Shown here piece by piece: positions 42,935 through 51,985 of a stretch of 53,737 bases of DNA (its first letter is position 1; each line of letters begins with the position of its first letter). The notes under the pieces were generated by a model. That model did no database searches. It was not told the origin of the DNA and saw only the letters and a list, made by a program, of their open reading frames with translations. Origin of the DNA: Pseudomonadota bacterium (GTDB taxonomy: Bacteria; Pseudomonadota; Alphaproteobacteria; Rhizobiales; Segnochrobactraceae); the NCBI GenBank assembly GCA_023442215.1, contig JAEZMP010000216.1:1-53737 (forward strand). The letters are read 5' to 3'. Position numbers and translations under genes: made by a program.

Positions 42935-44116
42935 ATGGCAATCGTCGATTTGGCCGCCGGCTTCATCACGGCCGCGGCCATCAAGGGACCGTGCCGCGTG
43001 GCCACCCCTGGCGTGAACATCGCGCTCAACGGGCTCGCGGTGCTCGATGCCATCACGCTGATCGATGGCGACCGCGTACTGGTGAAGGACCAGACCGCGA
43101 AGCACGAGAACGGCATCTGGATTGCCCGGGCAGGCAACTGGGAGCGGGCAGGGGACTTCGACAGCACGAAGGAGGTGACCCGGGGCACGCGCGTGTTCGT
43201 GACCGACGGCTTCGCTTCGGCCAACACCGAGTGGTGGGTCTCCTCCCTCAACCCCGTGCCGGTGGGCACCGGCTCCATTACCTTCGCCCAGGCCTCGACG
43301 GCGGGCGCGGCGGTACCCCCGGCGCGGAAGGTGGAGGCGGGGAAGGGGCTCTCTGGTGGCGGCGACCTGACACAGAACCGGACCCTCAACCTCAACATCG
43401 CCGGCCTCGACACTCTCGGCGCGGTGGACCCAGCCGCCGATTATGTGGCGGTGGTGGATGCCAGCGACTCCGGCAAGCAGAAAAAGGCGCTTGCCGGCCT
43501 GATTGCCGCGGCCGGCAGCGTTCCCGCCTCCCGGGAGATCACCGCCGGCACCGGCCTTTCCGGCGGCGGGGCGCTGGCTGATGACGTCGCTCTGGCTCTA
43601 GATCTGTCCGAGGTGACGGCGAAGGCGAACATTAACTTCGCCACGGATCAGTTCGCGCTCCACGATCCCGCGGCGCCTGGCCCGGCGCGGTCTCCCGTCC
43701 CTACCTTTGTCGATGACATGGCAAAGCGCCGAGCGGCGGGCTCGGACGCTCTCGCTCTGGCGGCGTCAGGCGCGCGGGCTGACATCCTGGTGCAGGAGGA
43801 GGCAGTGGCCCTCGCCGGTGCAACCTCCGATTCCACCATCACAATCCCAGCCGGAGCCATTCTCCTCGCTGTCTCGACGCGCGTAACAGCGGCGGTCACC
43901 GGCGCTGGGTCCTTTGACGTCGGTACGGCCGACGATGGCGACGTCTTCGCCGCCGCGCTGCCCACGGGAGCCGGCTCGACGAACATCGGCTCGGTCGGAA
44001 CCGGTGTCTTCAATGTCGCCCGCGTCGTGCGGCTCAAGGCCAACGGCGGCAACTTCACCGGCGGCGTGGTGCGCGTCGCCCTCATCTACATCCGCATCAC
44101 CCCGCCCACCTCCTGA
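42935..44116 (+). CDS. Tail fibre-like protein
   Basis: The 393-aa protein starts MAIVDLAAGFITAAAIKGPCRVAT. The first 130 residues (LNGLAVLDAITLIDGDRVLVKDQTAKHENGIWIA and GDFDSTKEVTRGTRVFV) form a domain common at the start of phage tail fibres. Two copies of a 'GxGLSGGGxL' repeat follow near residues 135 and 205, typical of fibre shafts. The C-terminal part is Ala/Gly-rich and beta-like. It probably binds the host surface. Confidence 0.8.
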   Translation: MAIVDLAAGFITAAAIKGPCRVATPGVNIALNGLAVLDAITLIDGDRVLVKDQTAKHENGIWIARAGNWERAGDFDSTKEVTRGTRVFVTDGFASANTEWWVSSLNPVPVGTGSITFAQASTAGAAVPPARKVEAGKGLSGGGDLTQNRTLNLNIAGLDTLGAVDPAADYVAVVDASDSGKQKKALAGLIAAAGSVPASREITAGTGLSGGGALADDVALALDLSEVTAKANINFATDQFALHDPAAPGPARSPVPTFVDDMAKRRAAGSDALALAASGARADILVQEEAVALAGATSDSTITIPAGAILLAVSTRVTAAVTGAGSFDVGTADDGDVFAAALPTGAGSTNIGSVGTGVFNVARVVRLKANGGNFTGGVVRVALIYIRITPPTS

Positions 44117-44124
44117 GGTGCACC

Positions 44125-44490
44125 ATGACCTCCCCAGTTCGATACGAAATCCAGAAGGTCGCCGTTGTCGGCCTGCCGGGGGCCGCCGATGACGGGCGCC
44201 CGGCTCCCGTTGAGGGCACCTTCATTGCCGACGGATTGAGCGGCCCCTTCCGGCCGAATGCCGGCCAGGTGTTCAATGTCACCATCTCCGGGGACTTCGT
44301 GGCGACGCTGACCCTCAAGCGCTCCTTCGACGGCGGCGTGACCAAGCACGAGCTGACCGCCGGCGGCGAGACCATCTACGTCTGGACGGCACCGGCCTCC
44401 GAGCGGGCGGAGGAGGGCGAGCCGGGCGTGGACTATTACCTCGAGTGCTCCGACTTCACCTCCGGCCCCGTCAGTTATCGGATCTCCTGA
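44125..44490 (+). CDS. Small tail-associated protein
   Basis: The 121-aa beta-rich protein MTSPVRYEIQKVAVVGLPG contains GQVFNVTISGDFVATLTLKRSFDGGVT and ends GVDYYLECSDFTSGPVSYRIS, a jelly-roll-like pattern seen in phage neck or fibre accessory proteins. Its stop overlaps the hydrolase start (TGATG), so the two are probably made together. Confidence 0.65.
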   Translation: MTSPVRYEIQKVAVVGLPGAADDGRPAPVEGTFIADGLSGPFRPNAGQVFNVTISGDFVATLTLKRSFDGGVTKHELTAGGETIYVWTAPASERAEEGEPGVDYYLECSDFTSGPVSYRIS

Positions 44491-45566
44491 TGAGCATGGA
44501 CACCACTGCGCAGCAGCTCGCCGGCAGCGCGCTGCGCTCCATCCGCCGGCTCAACCCCCTCGGTCGCGCGAAGGTCGCTCCCCAGCGCCATGTGCGCGTG
44601 CTGGCCGGCATCGATAGCCTCACGGCCGGCGGCGGGGATCCTGTGTCGTCCTATATTCCGTCGCTCACAAGCCGGCTCAAGCGGCGCCTCGGCGATGGCG
44701 GGCCGGGCCTCGTGTGGTTCGACGCGCTTCAGCCCGGCTTCTACAATGGGGCCACCAGCGGCACCGTGACCCCCTTCCTTGTTGGGAACCCCGCCTGGGA
44801 CAGTGGGCCGCGATCCCATTCCTTGTGCGGGCTGGGAACCTCCTATGTCGGCGTCGCCGGTGGATATGCAGGCTTGGATCCCGGCGTCGCCTGGGACCGA
44901 TGCCGCGTCTATTTCGAGCTCGGTGCCGGCGGCTCGTTTGGTGTGGTCTCCGCCGGAGACGGCGCGACCGGTGCAAGCGTGGATGGCACGCGCTATCCGA
45001 CTGGAGAACTCTGCGCCGTGGACATCTATCAGGACGGCGTCGCCGCGACTGGGATCGCGGTTTTCTCGATCACCGGAACTGTCGTGCTGTTCGGTGCCGA
45101 TTTCCTGAGGGATGGCGGCGGGGCGACGCTCTCCAACTGCGGTATCTCCGGGACTTATCTCTCGGAGCACGCCAGCGTTGATGATGCCTGGGGCCGCAAG
45201 TGGATGGAGATGCTGCGGCCGGACGTCTACCTGCTCAACGGCGGGATGAACGACCGCGTCACGCTCGATGACGGCGGCTATGGCCACCTGATCGACAAGC
45301 TCGTAGGCCGCTGGCAGAGCGGGGGCGCCCACGTCATGCTGGTGCGTCCGAACGATAGCTCCGACGCTGGAAGCACCTTCCTTGCAAGGTATGACCGCGT
45401 CCTCAAAGGCGTGGCTTTCGCCCGGGGCTGCGGTTACCTGGATGACCGGGACGCCCTAGGTGCCTATGCGGCGGCGGTGGCGGCGGGGTTCATGGCAGAC
45501 ACCGTGCACCCCAACGCGACCGGCAACGGGCGACGGGCGGCGGCCTACGACAAGGCGCTGTTCTGA
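44490..45566 (+). CDS. SGNH/GDSL hydrolase of the tail
   Basis: The 358-aa protein has the SGNH blocks: Ser43 in AGIDSLTAGG (GDSL-type, with Ile for Gly), NGGMND (Asn block) and MADTVHPN with the catalytic Asp and His. There is no signal peptide. Phage tail proteins of this class deacetylate or de-esterify surface polysaccharide during adsorption. It lies just after fibre genes and before terminators. Confidence 0.8.
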   Translation: MSMDTTAQQLAGSALRSIRRLNPLGRAKVAPQRHVRVLAGIDSLTAGGGDPVSSYIPSLTSRLKRRLGDGGPGLVWFDALQPGFYNGATSGTVTPFLVGNPAWDSGPRSHSLCGLGTSYVGVAGGYAGLDPGVAWDRCRVYFELGAGGSFGVVSAGDGATGASVDGTRYPTGELCAVDIYQDGVAATGIAVFSITGTVVLFGADFLRDGGGATLSNCGISGTYLSEHASVDDAWGRKWMEMLRPDVYLLNGGMNDRVTLDDGGYGHLIDKLVGRWQSGGAHVMLVRPNDSSDAGSTFLARYDRVLKGVAFARGCGYLDDRDALGAYAAAVAAGFMADTVHPNATGNGRRAAAYDKALF

Positions 45567-45594
45567 TCGCTCGCTGAACTTCCTAACCGCCATG

Positions 45595-45617
45595 GCCGCC
45601 CTTGAGGCGGCTTTTTT
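45595..45617 (+). terminator. Rho-independent terminator
   Basis: GCCGCC (45595-45600), loop CTTGA, GGCGGC (45606-45611), then six T residues. It ends the tail fibre and hydrolase transcript. Confidence 0.85.
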
Positions 45618-45623
45618 GTGCCT

Positions 45624-45676
45624 GGGCGGTGAGCCGGGCGACCTATGGGGGCAGACCGCCCGGCTCCCGTCCGCCC
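45624..45676 (+). ncRNA. Strong structured RNA element between two terminators
   Basis: GAGCCGGGCG (45631-45640) pairs perfectly with CGCCCGGCTC (45657-45666) around a 16-nt loop, and an outer GGGCGG/CCGCCC (45624-45629/45671-45676) extends it with a small internal bulge. The element lies between terminators at 45595 and 45716 and contains no gene I can support. It could be a small RNA or a folded spacer. The structure is seen; the function is unknown. Confidence 0.35.
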
Positions 45677-45715
45677 CAGTGTCAGGGCTTGGGGCGAACG
45701 CCTTCCTTCTACCAC

Positions 45716-45737
45716 GGCCGCCTCCAGGCGGCCTTTT
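45716..45737 (+). terminator. Rho-independent terminator
   Basis: GGCCGCC (45716-45722), loop TCCA, GGCGGCC (45727-45733), then TTTT. It lies just before the lysis genes. Confidence 0.8.
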
Positions 45738-45763
45738 CATTTCCAGCAACCGATAGGTGATTC

Positions 45764-46711
45764 ATGGTCGCGCAGAACTTCGCGCCGTCGCTGGCGTGCG
45801 TCCTCGTGCATGAGGGCGGCAAGGATGATGACCCGAACGATCCCGGCGGTCGCACCGCCTATGGCGTGATCCAGCGGCGCTACAACCAGTACCGTAAGGC
45901 CAAGGGCCTGCCCGTTCGGGACGTGTGGGACATCACGCCCGCAGAGCGGGAAGAGATCTACAAGGTCTATTACTGGGACGTGTGCCGCGCGGCGGACCTC
46001 CCCGCGGGGCTCGATTATTGCGTGTTCGACGCTTGCGTGAACAGTGGTGACGCGCAGGCGGCGAAGTGGCTCCAGCGCGCGCTCAACGACGTCCGCGCCA
46101 AAACGGGGCAGGGGACGATCGCGGTGGACGCCCGCATCGGCGACGGCACGGTTCAGGCGGCCAACGAGATCGATGACGTGGACGCAGTGATCGCGGCCCT
46201 CTCCGAACGCCGGCTGGCCATGCTTCAAAACCTCAAGACGTGGAGGCTCTACGGCAAGGGCTGGGGCCGCCGCGTGGCCGACGTAAAGAAGCTGGCCCAG
46301 GCGGTAGCGCGCGGCTCGGTTCCCGCCCCGACGCCGGCCGGTTGGGTCAAGGCGCCAGACAAAGCTCCTGCTGCTGCTGGCGGCTCTCCCACCTCGCCCA
46401 AGGCACTGCCGAGCGACGCCAAGCCGCTGCCGAGCCCTACGGGTGGCGTTGTCGCTAGCACCATCGGCACCGCAGCGTCCGGTACCACTGCTGTGACCAC
46501 CCAGGCCGCGCCTTTGCAGGGGCGATCTGCGACCTTCGACTCTATCCTGTTCGGTCTTCTGGCGCTCGGTGTGCTGCTTACGCTCGCGGGTGGTGCTTGG
46601 GCCTGGTGGGCCAGCCGGAAGGCGAAGCAGATGGTGGCCGAGCTCGATATCGGGCCTCCTCCCGCCGTGGCGAATGACAACGCGGCCGCACCGGCTGAGG
46701 CGGCGGCCTGA
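45764..46711 (+). CDS. Endolysin (GH108 muramidase) with C-terminal membrane helix
   Basis: The 315-aa protein has a GH108 domain: LVHEGGKDDDPNDPGGRTAYGVIQRRYNQYR with catalytic Glu17, VYYWDVCRAADLPAGLDYCVFDACVNSGD, and a peptidoglycan-binding style helix region. A Pro/Ala/Ser linker then leads to a membrane helix FGLLALGVLLTLAGGAWAWWA near residue 275-290 and a basic end. It cleaves peptidoglycan for lysis. The terminal membrane anchor is unusual for a soluble endolysin and may control export or timing. Confidence 0.88.
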   Translation: MVAQNFAPSLACVLVHEGGKDDDPNDPGGRTAYGVIQRRYNQYRKAKGLPVRDVWDITPAEREEIYKVYYWDVCRAADLPAGLDYCVFDACVNSGDAQAAKWLQRALNDVRAKTGQGTIAVDARIGDGTVQAANEIDDVDAVIAALSERRLAMLQNLKTWRLYGKGWGRRVADVKKLAQAVARGSVPAPTPAGWVKAPDKAPAAAGGSPTSPKALPSDAKPLPSPTGGVVASTIGTAASGTTAVTTQAAPLQGRSATFDSILFGLLALGVLLTLAGGAWAWWASRKAKQMVAELDIGPPPAVANDNAAAPAEAAA

Positions 46712-47091
46712 TGCAGTGGCTTCTCTCCATCATCCCCTGGTGGCTCTATGCCATCTGCGCCGTGGCCGCCTATGTCGCGGCCCGGCGCTATCTCGGCGAG
46801 AAGATCGCCCTCCTCTATGCCATCGCCGCCGCGGCCTGGGTGGCGATGGACTATGGCGGCGACGCCCGGGAGGCTTGGCTTCGCGAGGGCGGCCAGGTCG
46901 CCGTCGATCAGGCGGACGCCGCGGCCGCAGGCGCATCTGCCGCCCACGCCTCCGCGCTTCAATCCCAGCTCGATCAACAGGCACGCAAGCTCAAGGAGGC
47001 GACCGATGCGCTGGAATCTCTTGCCGGCCGTCCCGGCTGCTCTGCTGATGATGTCCTTGACCGGCTGCCAGGATGGGGTGGCCGGCCTTAA
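46711..47091 (+). CDS. i-spanin-like protein (Rz)
   Basis: The 126-aa protein starts with a membrane region MQWLLSIIPWWLYAICAVAAYVAARRYLG and a second hydrophobic stretch, then a periplasmic-type coiled coil ALQSQLDQQARKLKEATDALE. The o-spanin gene begins inside it in another frame, as is usual for Rz/Rz1. The stop of the endolysin overlaps its ATG (TGATG). Confidence 0.75.
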   Translation: MQWLLSIIPWWLYAICAVAAYVAARRYLGEKIALLYAIAAAAWVAMDYGGDAREAWLREGGQVAVDQADAAAAGASAAHASALQSQLDQQARKLKEATDALESLAGRPGCSADDVLDRLPGWGGRP

Positions 47092-47272
47092 GCGGTCCCT
47101 GCCGCCGCTGCCGGCCGCCTGCAAGCCCGTCGATTCGCCGGTGATTCCGCGCGGAACTGACGCAAGGGTGGCCCTCGCCAGGGTCGGGGCCGCCTTCCTT
47201 CAGGCCAATGGCCATCTCGCCGCGTGCCGCGACTGGTACGAGGCGGTGCGCGCTCAGTTCGCGAAGGGGTAA
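47006..47272 (+). CDS. o-spanin lipoprotein (Rz1)
   Basis: The 88-aa ORF lies partly within the Rz gene in a different frame. It starts at MRWNLLPAVPAALLMMSLTGC after AAGGAGGCGACCG. The lipobox SLTGC puts Cys21 as the lipidated residue. A short outer-membrane lipoprotein such as this pairs with the i-spanin to join the membranes during lysis. Confidence 0.8.
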   Translation: MRWNLLPAVPAALLMMSLTGCQDGVAGLKRSLPPLPAACKPVDSPVIPRGTDARVALARVGAAFLQANGHLAACRDWYEAVRAQFAKG

Positions 47273-47275
47273 CGC

Positions 47276-47623
47276 GTGGCCGATCTTCCGCCCGAGCCGA
47301 CAATCCTCGGCATCAAGCTCGCCCACCTCGTCGCCGGCGCCGCCGGCGGCCTTGCTCGCTCCCTGACTAATCCAGGAGGGTCGATCATGCGCCACATCAC
47401 GACGGCCGTCGTCGGCACCATCGTGGCGGGCTATGGGACGCCAGCCGCCGCTGCTGTGACCGCCCGATATTTTGGGGTGCCGGATATCCCCGTCGCCTCC
47501 ATGGAGGGCATGGTCGGGTTCGTCCTCGGCCTCATCGGAATGTCGCTGTGCGAGGCGCTGCTGCGTTGGGCGCGCATCTGGCGTGATGGGCCGCCGCCCG
47601 CGCTTCCGCCTCCCATTTCCTGA
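47276..47623 (+). CDS. Holin-like membrane protein
   Basis: The 115-aa ORF starts at GTG (47276). It has three hydrophobic stretches: LAHLVAGAAGGLARSL, TTAVVGTIVAGYGTPAAAAV and GMVGFVLGLIGMSLCEALL, with a basic end RWARIW. Its place after spanins and endolysin fits a holin that permeabilises the inner membrane. No named holin family is certain. Confidence 0.6.
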   Translation: MADLPPEPTILGIKLAHLVAGAAGGLARSLTNPGGSIMRHITTAVVGTIVAGYGTPAAAAVTARYFGVPDIPVASMEGMVGFVLGLIGMSLCEALLRWARIWRDGPPPALPPPIS

Positions 47624-48035
47624 GACCGCCGTTGCGCCAGGAGGAGCTTGGACCGCCGCCTGCTCCATGGCATCCCCAACTAAGCCGCTCTCCTTCGAGA
47701 GTGAAGGGTCCTTTTTGCGTCAACGCCCCTACGGCGGTTCCAATCCTAAACTGTGGATCTCATCTCCATCAAACTGAGCAACCGCGCTGCAAGCTCCGAC
47801 CAAACAATTGGGAGGCGCTCAGAGCCGATGCAAGTGCACTCTGAAGACGGTGATCACTTTGAGTTTGGAACCACTAGGCGAACCGGGTTATGCCGGACTA
47901 GCACTGGTGGCATGCTGAAATGCAGCACCCGGCCCATCGTGGCCAACTGAACCCGATAGGAGGTCGGCTACCGTTGTGTTTCGATGGATTGCCGGAAAGG
48001 ATCGGGCGAGGGATTCGGTTAGACAGAGGGACGAG
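47624..48035 (+). other. Gap before the cargo cassette with a possible short ORF
   Basis: The 412 bases after the lysis genes hold a hairpin CTCTC-CTTC-GAGAG near 47690 followed by TCCTTTTT at 47708, possibly ending the lysis transcript. One 65-aa frame (47753-47950, MDLISIKLSNRAASSDQTIG) lacks a clear ribosome site; I give it little weight. The cassette promoter should be here. Confidence 0.4.
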
Positions 48036-49199
48036 ATGCGCATCGCAGGATTGTTCGCAGGCATCGGAGGGCTAGAGGCCGGCTTAGCTGCCGCGGGCCA
48101 TGAGACCACCTTGCTCTGTGAGATCTGGGATCCTGCGCGCGCCGTCCTTTCCGCCAAGTTTCCAAACGTTGATCTCCGGCGCGACGTTGTAGACCTTCCC
48201 GACCTGCCCGCCACTACCGAAGCGCTGGTCGCGGGCTTCCCCTGCCAAGACCTCAGCCAGGCCGGCCTGACGGCTGGAATCGTCGGCCAACGCTCGGGTC
48301 TTGTAGGGCACGTCTTCCGTCTGCTCGACCGTCAACGAGTGCCTTGGGTCATCCTTGAGAATGTATCCTTCATGCTCCAGCTAGACCGAGGCCGCGGTAT
48401 GCGGACTTTGGTGGAGGCGTTCGAGGAGCGCGGTTATCGCTGGGCCTACCGCGTTGTAAATTCACGGGCCTTCGTACCTCAGCGTCGCGAGCGCGTAGTC
48501 GTAGTTGCAACTCTGACGGACGTGGACCCTGCGTCAATTCTATGCGTCGACGACGTCGAGGCGCCGAAAGCACCGACCTCGCTCGACACCCACGCACATG
48601 GCTTTTACTGGACCGAGGGAATCCGTGGCCTCGGATGGGCGCCGGACGCAATTCCGACGCTCAAGAATGGCTCGACTGTGGGCATTGCATCGCCACCCGC
48701 GATTCTCATGCCCGACGGCAGAGTTGTGACGCCAGACATTCGTGACGCCGAACGGCTCCAGGGCCTCGAAGCGGACTGGACTGAGCCGGCGGAGGCAATC
48801 GCGCGGCGTTCGATTCGTTGGTCGCTTGTTGGCAATGCGGTGACCCGACCGGTAGCTGCCTGGCTAGGGGGGAGATTGCAGCGCCCTGGCGCATACGATC
48901 CTGCTCGGGATCGCCCCGTTCCAGCAGATGGTCGCTGGCCGCGATCAGCTCGCTTTGACGGTAAGCGGCGCCACCTGATCGAAATCGGCGCCTACCCTGT
49001 CTGGCGCGAACGCGATCCCCTAGCCGATTTCTTAAAGTTCCCCGGCAAGCCACTCTCTGCGAGGGCCACCCGTGGGTTTCTGTCGAGGACCGAGCGAAGC
49101 CAACTGCGCTTTATGCCAGGCTTCCGCGAGCGGGTCAGGGCACACCTCAACTCCGTCGAACGGATCGATGCCGATGCGCTGGCGATCGCGGCGGAGTGA
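48036..49199 (+). CDS. C5-cytosine DNA methyltransferase of the cargo cassette
   Basis: The 387-aa enzyme starts at MRIAGLFAGIGGLEAGLAAAG, after GAGGGACG; an upstream Met is not needed. Motif IV is VAGFPCQDLS with Cys70, motif VI ILENVSFML, motif VIII VPQRRERVVVV and motif X SLVGNAVTRPVA. An extra C-terminal region of about 70 residues (PLADFLKFPGKPLSARATRGF) follows. It heads a same-strand cassette with the DUF262 and ATPase genes 52 bases away, so it may protect host DNA from those genes. It resembles restriction-system methyltransferases more than the phage enzyme at 17612. Confidence 0.9.
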   Translation: MRIAGLFAGIGGLEAGLAAAGHETTLLCEIWDPARAVLSAKFPNVDLRRDVVDLPDLPATTEALVAGFPCQDLSQAGLTAGIVGQRSGLVGHVFRLLDRQRVPWVILENVSFMLQLDRGRGMRTLVEAFEERGYRWAYRVVNSRAFVPQRRERVVVVATLTDVDPASILCVDDVEAPKAPTSLDTHAHGFYWTEGIRGLGWAPDAIPTLKNGSTVGIASPPAILMPDGRVVTPDIRDAERLQGLEADWTEPAEAIARRSIRWSLVGNAVTRPVAAWLGGRLQRPGAYDPARDRPVPADGRWPRSARFDGKRRHLIEIGAYPVWRERDPLADFLKFPGKPLSARATRGFLSRTERSQLRFMPGFRERVRAHLNSVERIDADALAIAAE

Positions 49200-49251
49200 G
49201 AGCGACGCAATGCCCAACTGAGCGCAACAAGGCAGTCTGCGGAGAACGACG

Positions 49252-50817
49252 GTGTCAGAGGGAACCGACGAGGAATTGGATCGCAATCGCCTTGCACTCC
49301 GCGAGCTCGGGAATCTGCTCGGCACGGTCGACCTTAGTGCCCCGAGCGCCAACAAGTTCGACCAAACCCGAGCCTGGATTGCCGCCCGAACGGGACAACA
49401 ACCGCAGAATGTTGCCGTCTACTGGGTCAGTAAGCCCGGCAACTTTGACGTTCGGTTCCGGCAACCGGGAGTGCTACGAGACCAGCCGGTCTTGGGCGTC
49501 GCGCTCGTGCCTATGGGCAAAAACCTAGAGGCATATAGAAAGCCCGCCCAGCGCCTCGTCCAGAATGGGCCCTTTCACGCACTCGCGATATGTGTGCGAA
49601 CCGCTGACGGCTGGGAAGGGATGGCCGCCTACGTTCGGGAGAATTCAGATGTGGACGCGACCGCTGGAGGGCTAATCGACCCGGATCGTGTGGAAGCGAT
49701 TGTGGATTCTTCGCAACGACCCGACGAAGAAGTGGAAGGGTTCGACGGACCTTTGCCAACGGTTGGCTGGGGCGAGTATCCACTTGATGCGGTCTTTGTC
49801 CGAACCGAGACACGAACGGTCACGGAAGTGGTGAAGCGGATCCGCGCAGGACGTTATCAACTCGACCCGGATTTCCAGCGTGATTTCGTCTGGTCTCAGA
49901 CCAAGCAAAGCCGGTTAATTGAATCTTGTATGATGCGGATCCCTCTCCCAGTCTTCTATGTTGCTGAAGCCAAGGATGGCAGTATTATAGTGGTTGATGG
50001 CCTCCAGCGTTTGACTACTTTCGCCCGCTATCTAGATGACGGATTTACGCTAATCGGTCTGGATGATCCCGAGCGAAATGTGCGCCATCCACTGTCGGGC
50101 CTACGTTTTTCCGATCTACCGGTAGCGCTAGCCGAGCGAATTGAAGACACGCAATTGACCCTCTATGTGCTAGATGCCAAGGCCCCTGAGAGAGCCAAGC
50201 TGGACATCTTTGAACGGGTTAACAGTGGCGTTCCGCTCAGCCGGCAGCAGATGAGGAATTGCCTCTTCAATGGACCTGCCACCACGTGGTTGAGGGAGGC
50301 TGGGCAAAGCGCGACGTTTTTGGAAGCGACTGGGAAATCGCTTGATCCGAAAACAATGCGCGATCGGGAGGCAATCAACCGATTTTGTGCGTTCTACCTG
50401 CTCGATTGGAAGAGCTACCGGACCGGCGACATGGACGGTTTCCTTGCGCAAGCACTGGAGCGTATGAATGAGGCCGGGACCGAAGAGCTGCAGTCACTCT
50501 CGCATGCATTTTCAAGGTCAATGAAGGCGAACCTCTTCCTGTTCGGAAAACATGCCTTCCGCAAGTCGTTGGCTGAGCCCGACATAGACGCATTTCGGAC
50601 TGTGATTAACATTGCATTGTTCGACGTGTGCTCTGTACTCCTCGCAGACGCGGATCACGGCAAAATCGTGAACAATGCGCAGGCGATCCGGAAGTGTTTT
50701 GGCGAGCTCATCGCGCAGGAGGAGTTCAACCACTCAATCACGTACTCGACCAACAGTACACGGCAAGTCCGCACCCGCTTCGAACGGGCTGTGGCAGCGA
50801 TCGAGGAGCTGTTGTGA
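49252..50817 (+). CDS. DUF262 (ParB/GmrS-like) protein
   Basis: The 521-aa protein starts at a GTG (VSEGTDEELD), after GGAGAAC. From about residue 190 it has the DUF262 fold: LDPDFQRDFVWSQTKQSRLIESCMM (Gln209, Arg210) and IIVVDGLQRLTTFARYL, where DGLQR replaces the usual DGQQR (Asp249, Gln252, Arg253). FERVNSGVPLSRQQMRNCLF follows. The first 180 residues are an extra domain of unknown fold. DUF262 proteins take part in nuclease-type defence such as GmrSD. It overlaps the ATPase start (TGATG). Confidence 0.88.
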   Translation: MSEGTDEELDRNRLALRELGNLLGTVDLSAPSANKFDQTRAWIAARTGQQPQNVAVYWVSKPGNFDVRFRQPGVLRDQPVLGVALVPMGKNLEAYRKPAQRLVQNGPFHALAICVRTADGWEGMAAYVRENSDVDATAGGLIDPDRVEAIVDSSQRPDEEVEGFDGPLPTVGWGEYPLDAVFVRTETRTVTEVVKRIRAGRYQLDPDFQRDFVWSQTKQSRLIESCMMRIPLPVFYVAEAKDGSIIVVDGLQRLTTFARYLDDGFTLIGLDDPERNVRHPLSGLRFSDLPVALAERIEDTQLTLYVLDAKAPERAKLDIFERVNSGVPLSRQQMRNCLFNGPATTWLREAGQSATFLEATGKSLDPKTMRDREAINRFCAFYLLDWKSYRTGDMDGFLAQALERMNEAGTEELQSLSHAFSRSMKANLFLFGKHAFRKSLAEPDIDAFRTVINIALFDVCSVLLADADHGKIVNNAQAIRKCFGELIAQEEFNHSITYSTNSTRQVRTRFERAVAAIEELL

Positions 50818-51983
50818 TGTTGGACAGGGTCCATCTGCGTAAATTTAAGTGTTTCGAGCAACTCACGCTGCCGCTGCCGAGTCTTACGCTTCTAACCGGC
50901 TTTAATGCATCGGGAAAGTCGACATCGCTGCAGCCGCTGCTGCTCCTAGCCCAAGCTATGAGGTCAGGCAGGCCGAGCACCAGCGTTGCCCTCAATGGGC
51001 CACTCGTTCGGCTCGGTACACCCGGCGAGGTCTTCAACGAACACTCCGCCGGAAGCTCCCGAAACCTGTCGATAGGCGTCGGCGCGGACACGTTGGACGC
51101 GTGGTGGCACTTCGGTGCAGAGGACCGGAACGTCGGCTCGGCCCTTACCTTGGAGAAGTTCGAGTTCGCCAGCACCTCAGGCGGCGACCACATGATCGAC
51201 GGCTGGCCGAACCTCACCGGGCTCAAGGCCGCGCATCGGAACTTGTTGGAACACGTCCGGGAATTGGTTTTCTTGAGTGCAGTCCGGGTCGGTACCGCCG
51301 ACACTTTTCCGGCTATTGATATAACAGACCCGGTTCAAGCAGACGTCGGCGTCCAGGGCGAGTACGCTGCATGGTGGTTCCAGCGCCATCTTGACGACGA
51401 AATTGTTCCTGCTCGCAGACATCCGCGCGAGAAAGGGACGACGCTGAGGCGGCAGTTTAACGCCTGGGCGTCGGAGCTCTTCCCGGGAACCGACGCTAAC
51501 GCCCAACGCATCGCACGAACGTCTCTACTGCGGCTCGAACTCCGGACCCGTACAACTGAAGATTACCGTCGGCCCTTCAACATCGGCTACGGCCTGACTT
51601 ACGCGTTCCCTGTGCTGGTTGCTCTCTTGTTGGCGAAAGACGGGCAAACGATCGTCGTCGACAGCCCAGAGGCACACCTCCATCCTAGCGGCCAGTCCGC
51701 TATGGGTCGGATCCTTGCTACGTTTGCGGCCGCAGGCGTTCAAATCGTCGTCGAGACACACAGCGACCACCTGCTCAATGGAGTGCGGCGCGCGGCTTCG
51801 TCCAGCATCGTGTCGCCCCGCGACGTTGGGATCCACTTCTTCAGGTCCACAGAAGCTGGCGCTGACGAGCCCCGCGTAACTGCAATTTCAGTGGATGCCG
51901 CAGGTTCGTTGGATCAATGGCCATCCGGGTTCTTCGATCAGGCGGATATCGACCTCGCATCACTCGCAGGGTGGGACAGCTAG
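50817..51983 (+). CDS. DUF3696 AAA-type ATPase
   Basis: The 388-aa ATPase starts at MLDRVHLRKFKCFEQLTLPL; upstream in-frame codons belong to the DUF262 gene region. Walker A is GFNASGKST (Lys34), Walker B TIVVDSPEAHLHPSGQ near residue 282, then VETHSDHLLNGVRRA, and the C-terminal DUF3696 end DVGIHFFRSTEAG...DQWPSGFFDQADIDLASL. This is the SMC-like/OLD-like ATPase class that drives many defence complexes. Its start is coupled to the DUF262 gene, so the proteins probably form one complex. Confidence 0.9.
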   Translation: MLDRVHLRKFKCFEQLTLPLPSLTLLTGFNASGKSTSLQPLLLLAQAMRSGRPSTSVALNGPLVRLGTPGEVFNEHSAGSSRNLSIGVGADTLDAWWHFGAEDRNVGSALTLEKFEFASTSGGDHMIDGWPNLTGLKAAHRNLLEHVRELVFLSAVRVGTADTFPAIDITDPVQADVGVQGEYAAWWFQRHLDDEIVPARRHPREKGTTLRRQFNAWASELFPGTDANAQRIARTSLLRLELRTRTTEDYRRPFNIGYGLTYAFPVLVALLLAKDGQTIVVDSPEAHLHPSGQSAMGRILATFAAAGVQIVVETHSDHLLNGVRRAASSSIVSPRDVGIHFFRSTEAGADEPRVTAISVDAAGSLDQWPSGFFDQADIDLASLAGWDS

Positions 51984-51985
51984 TG

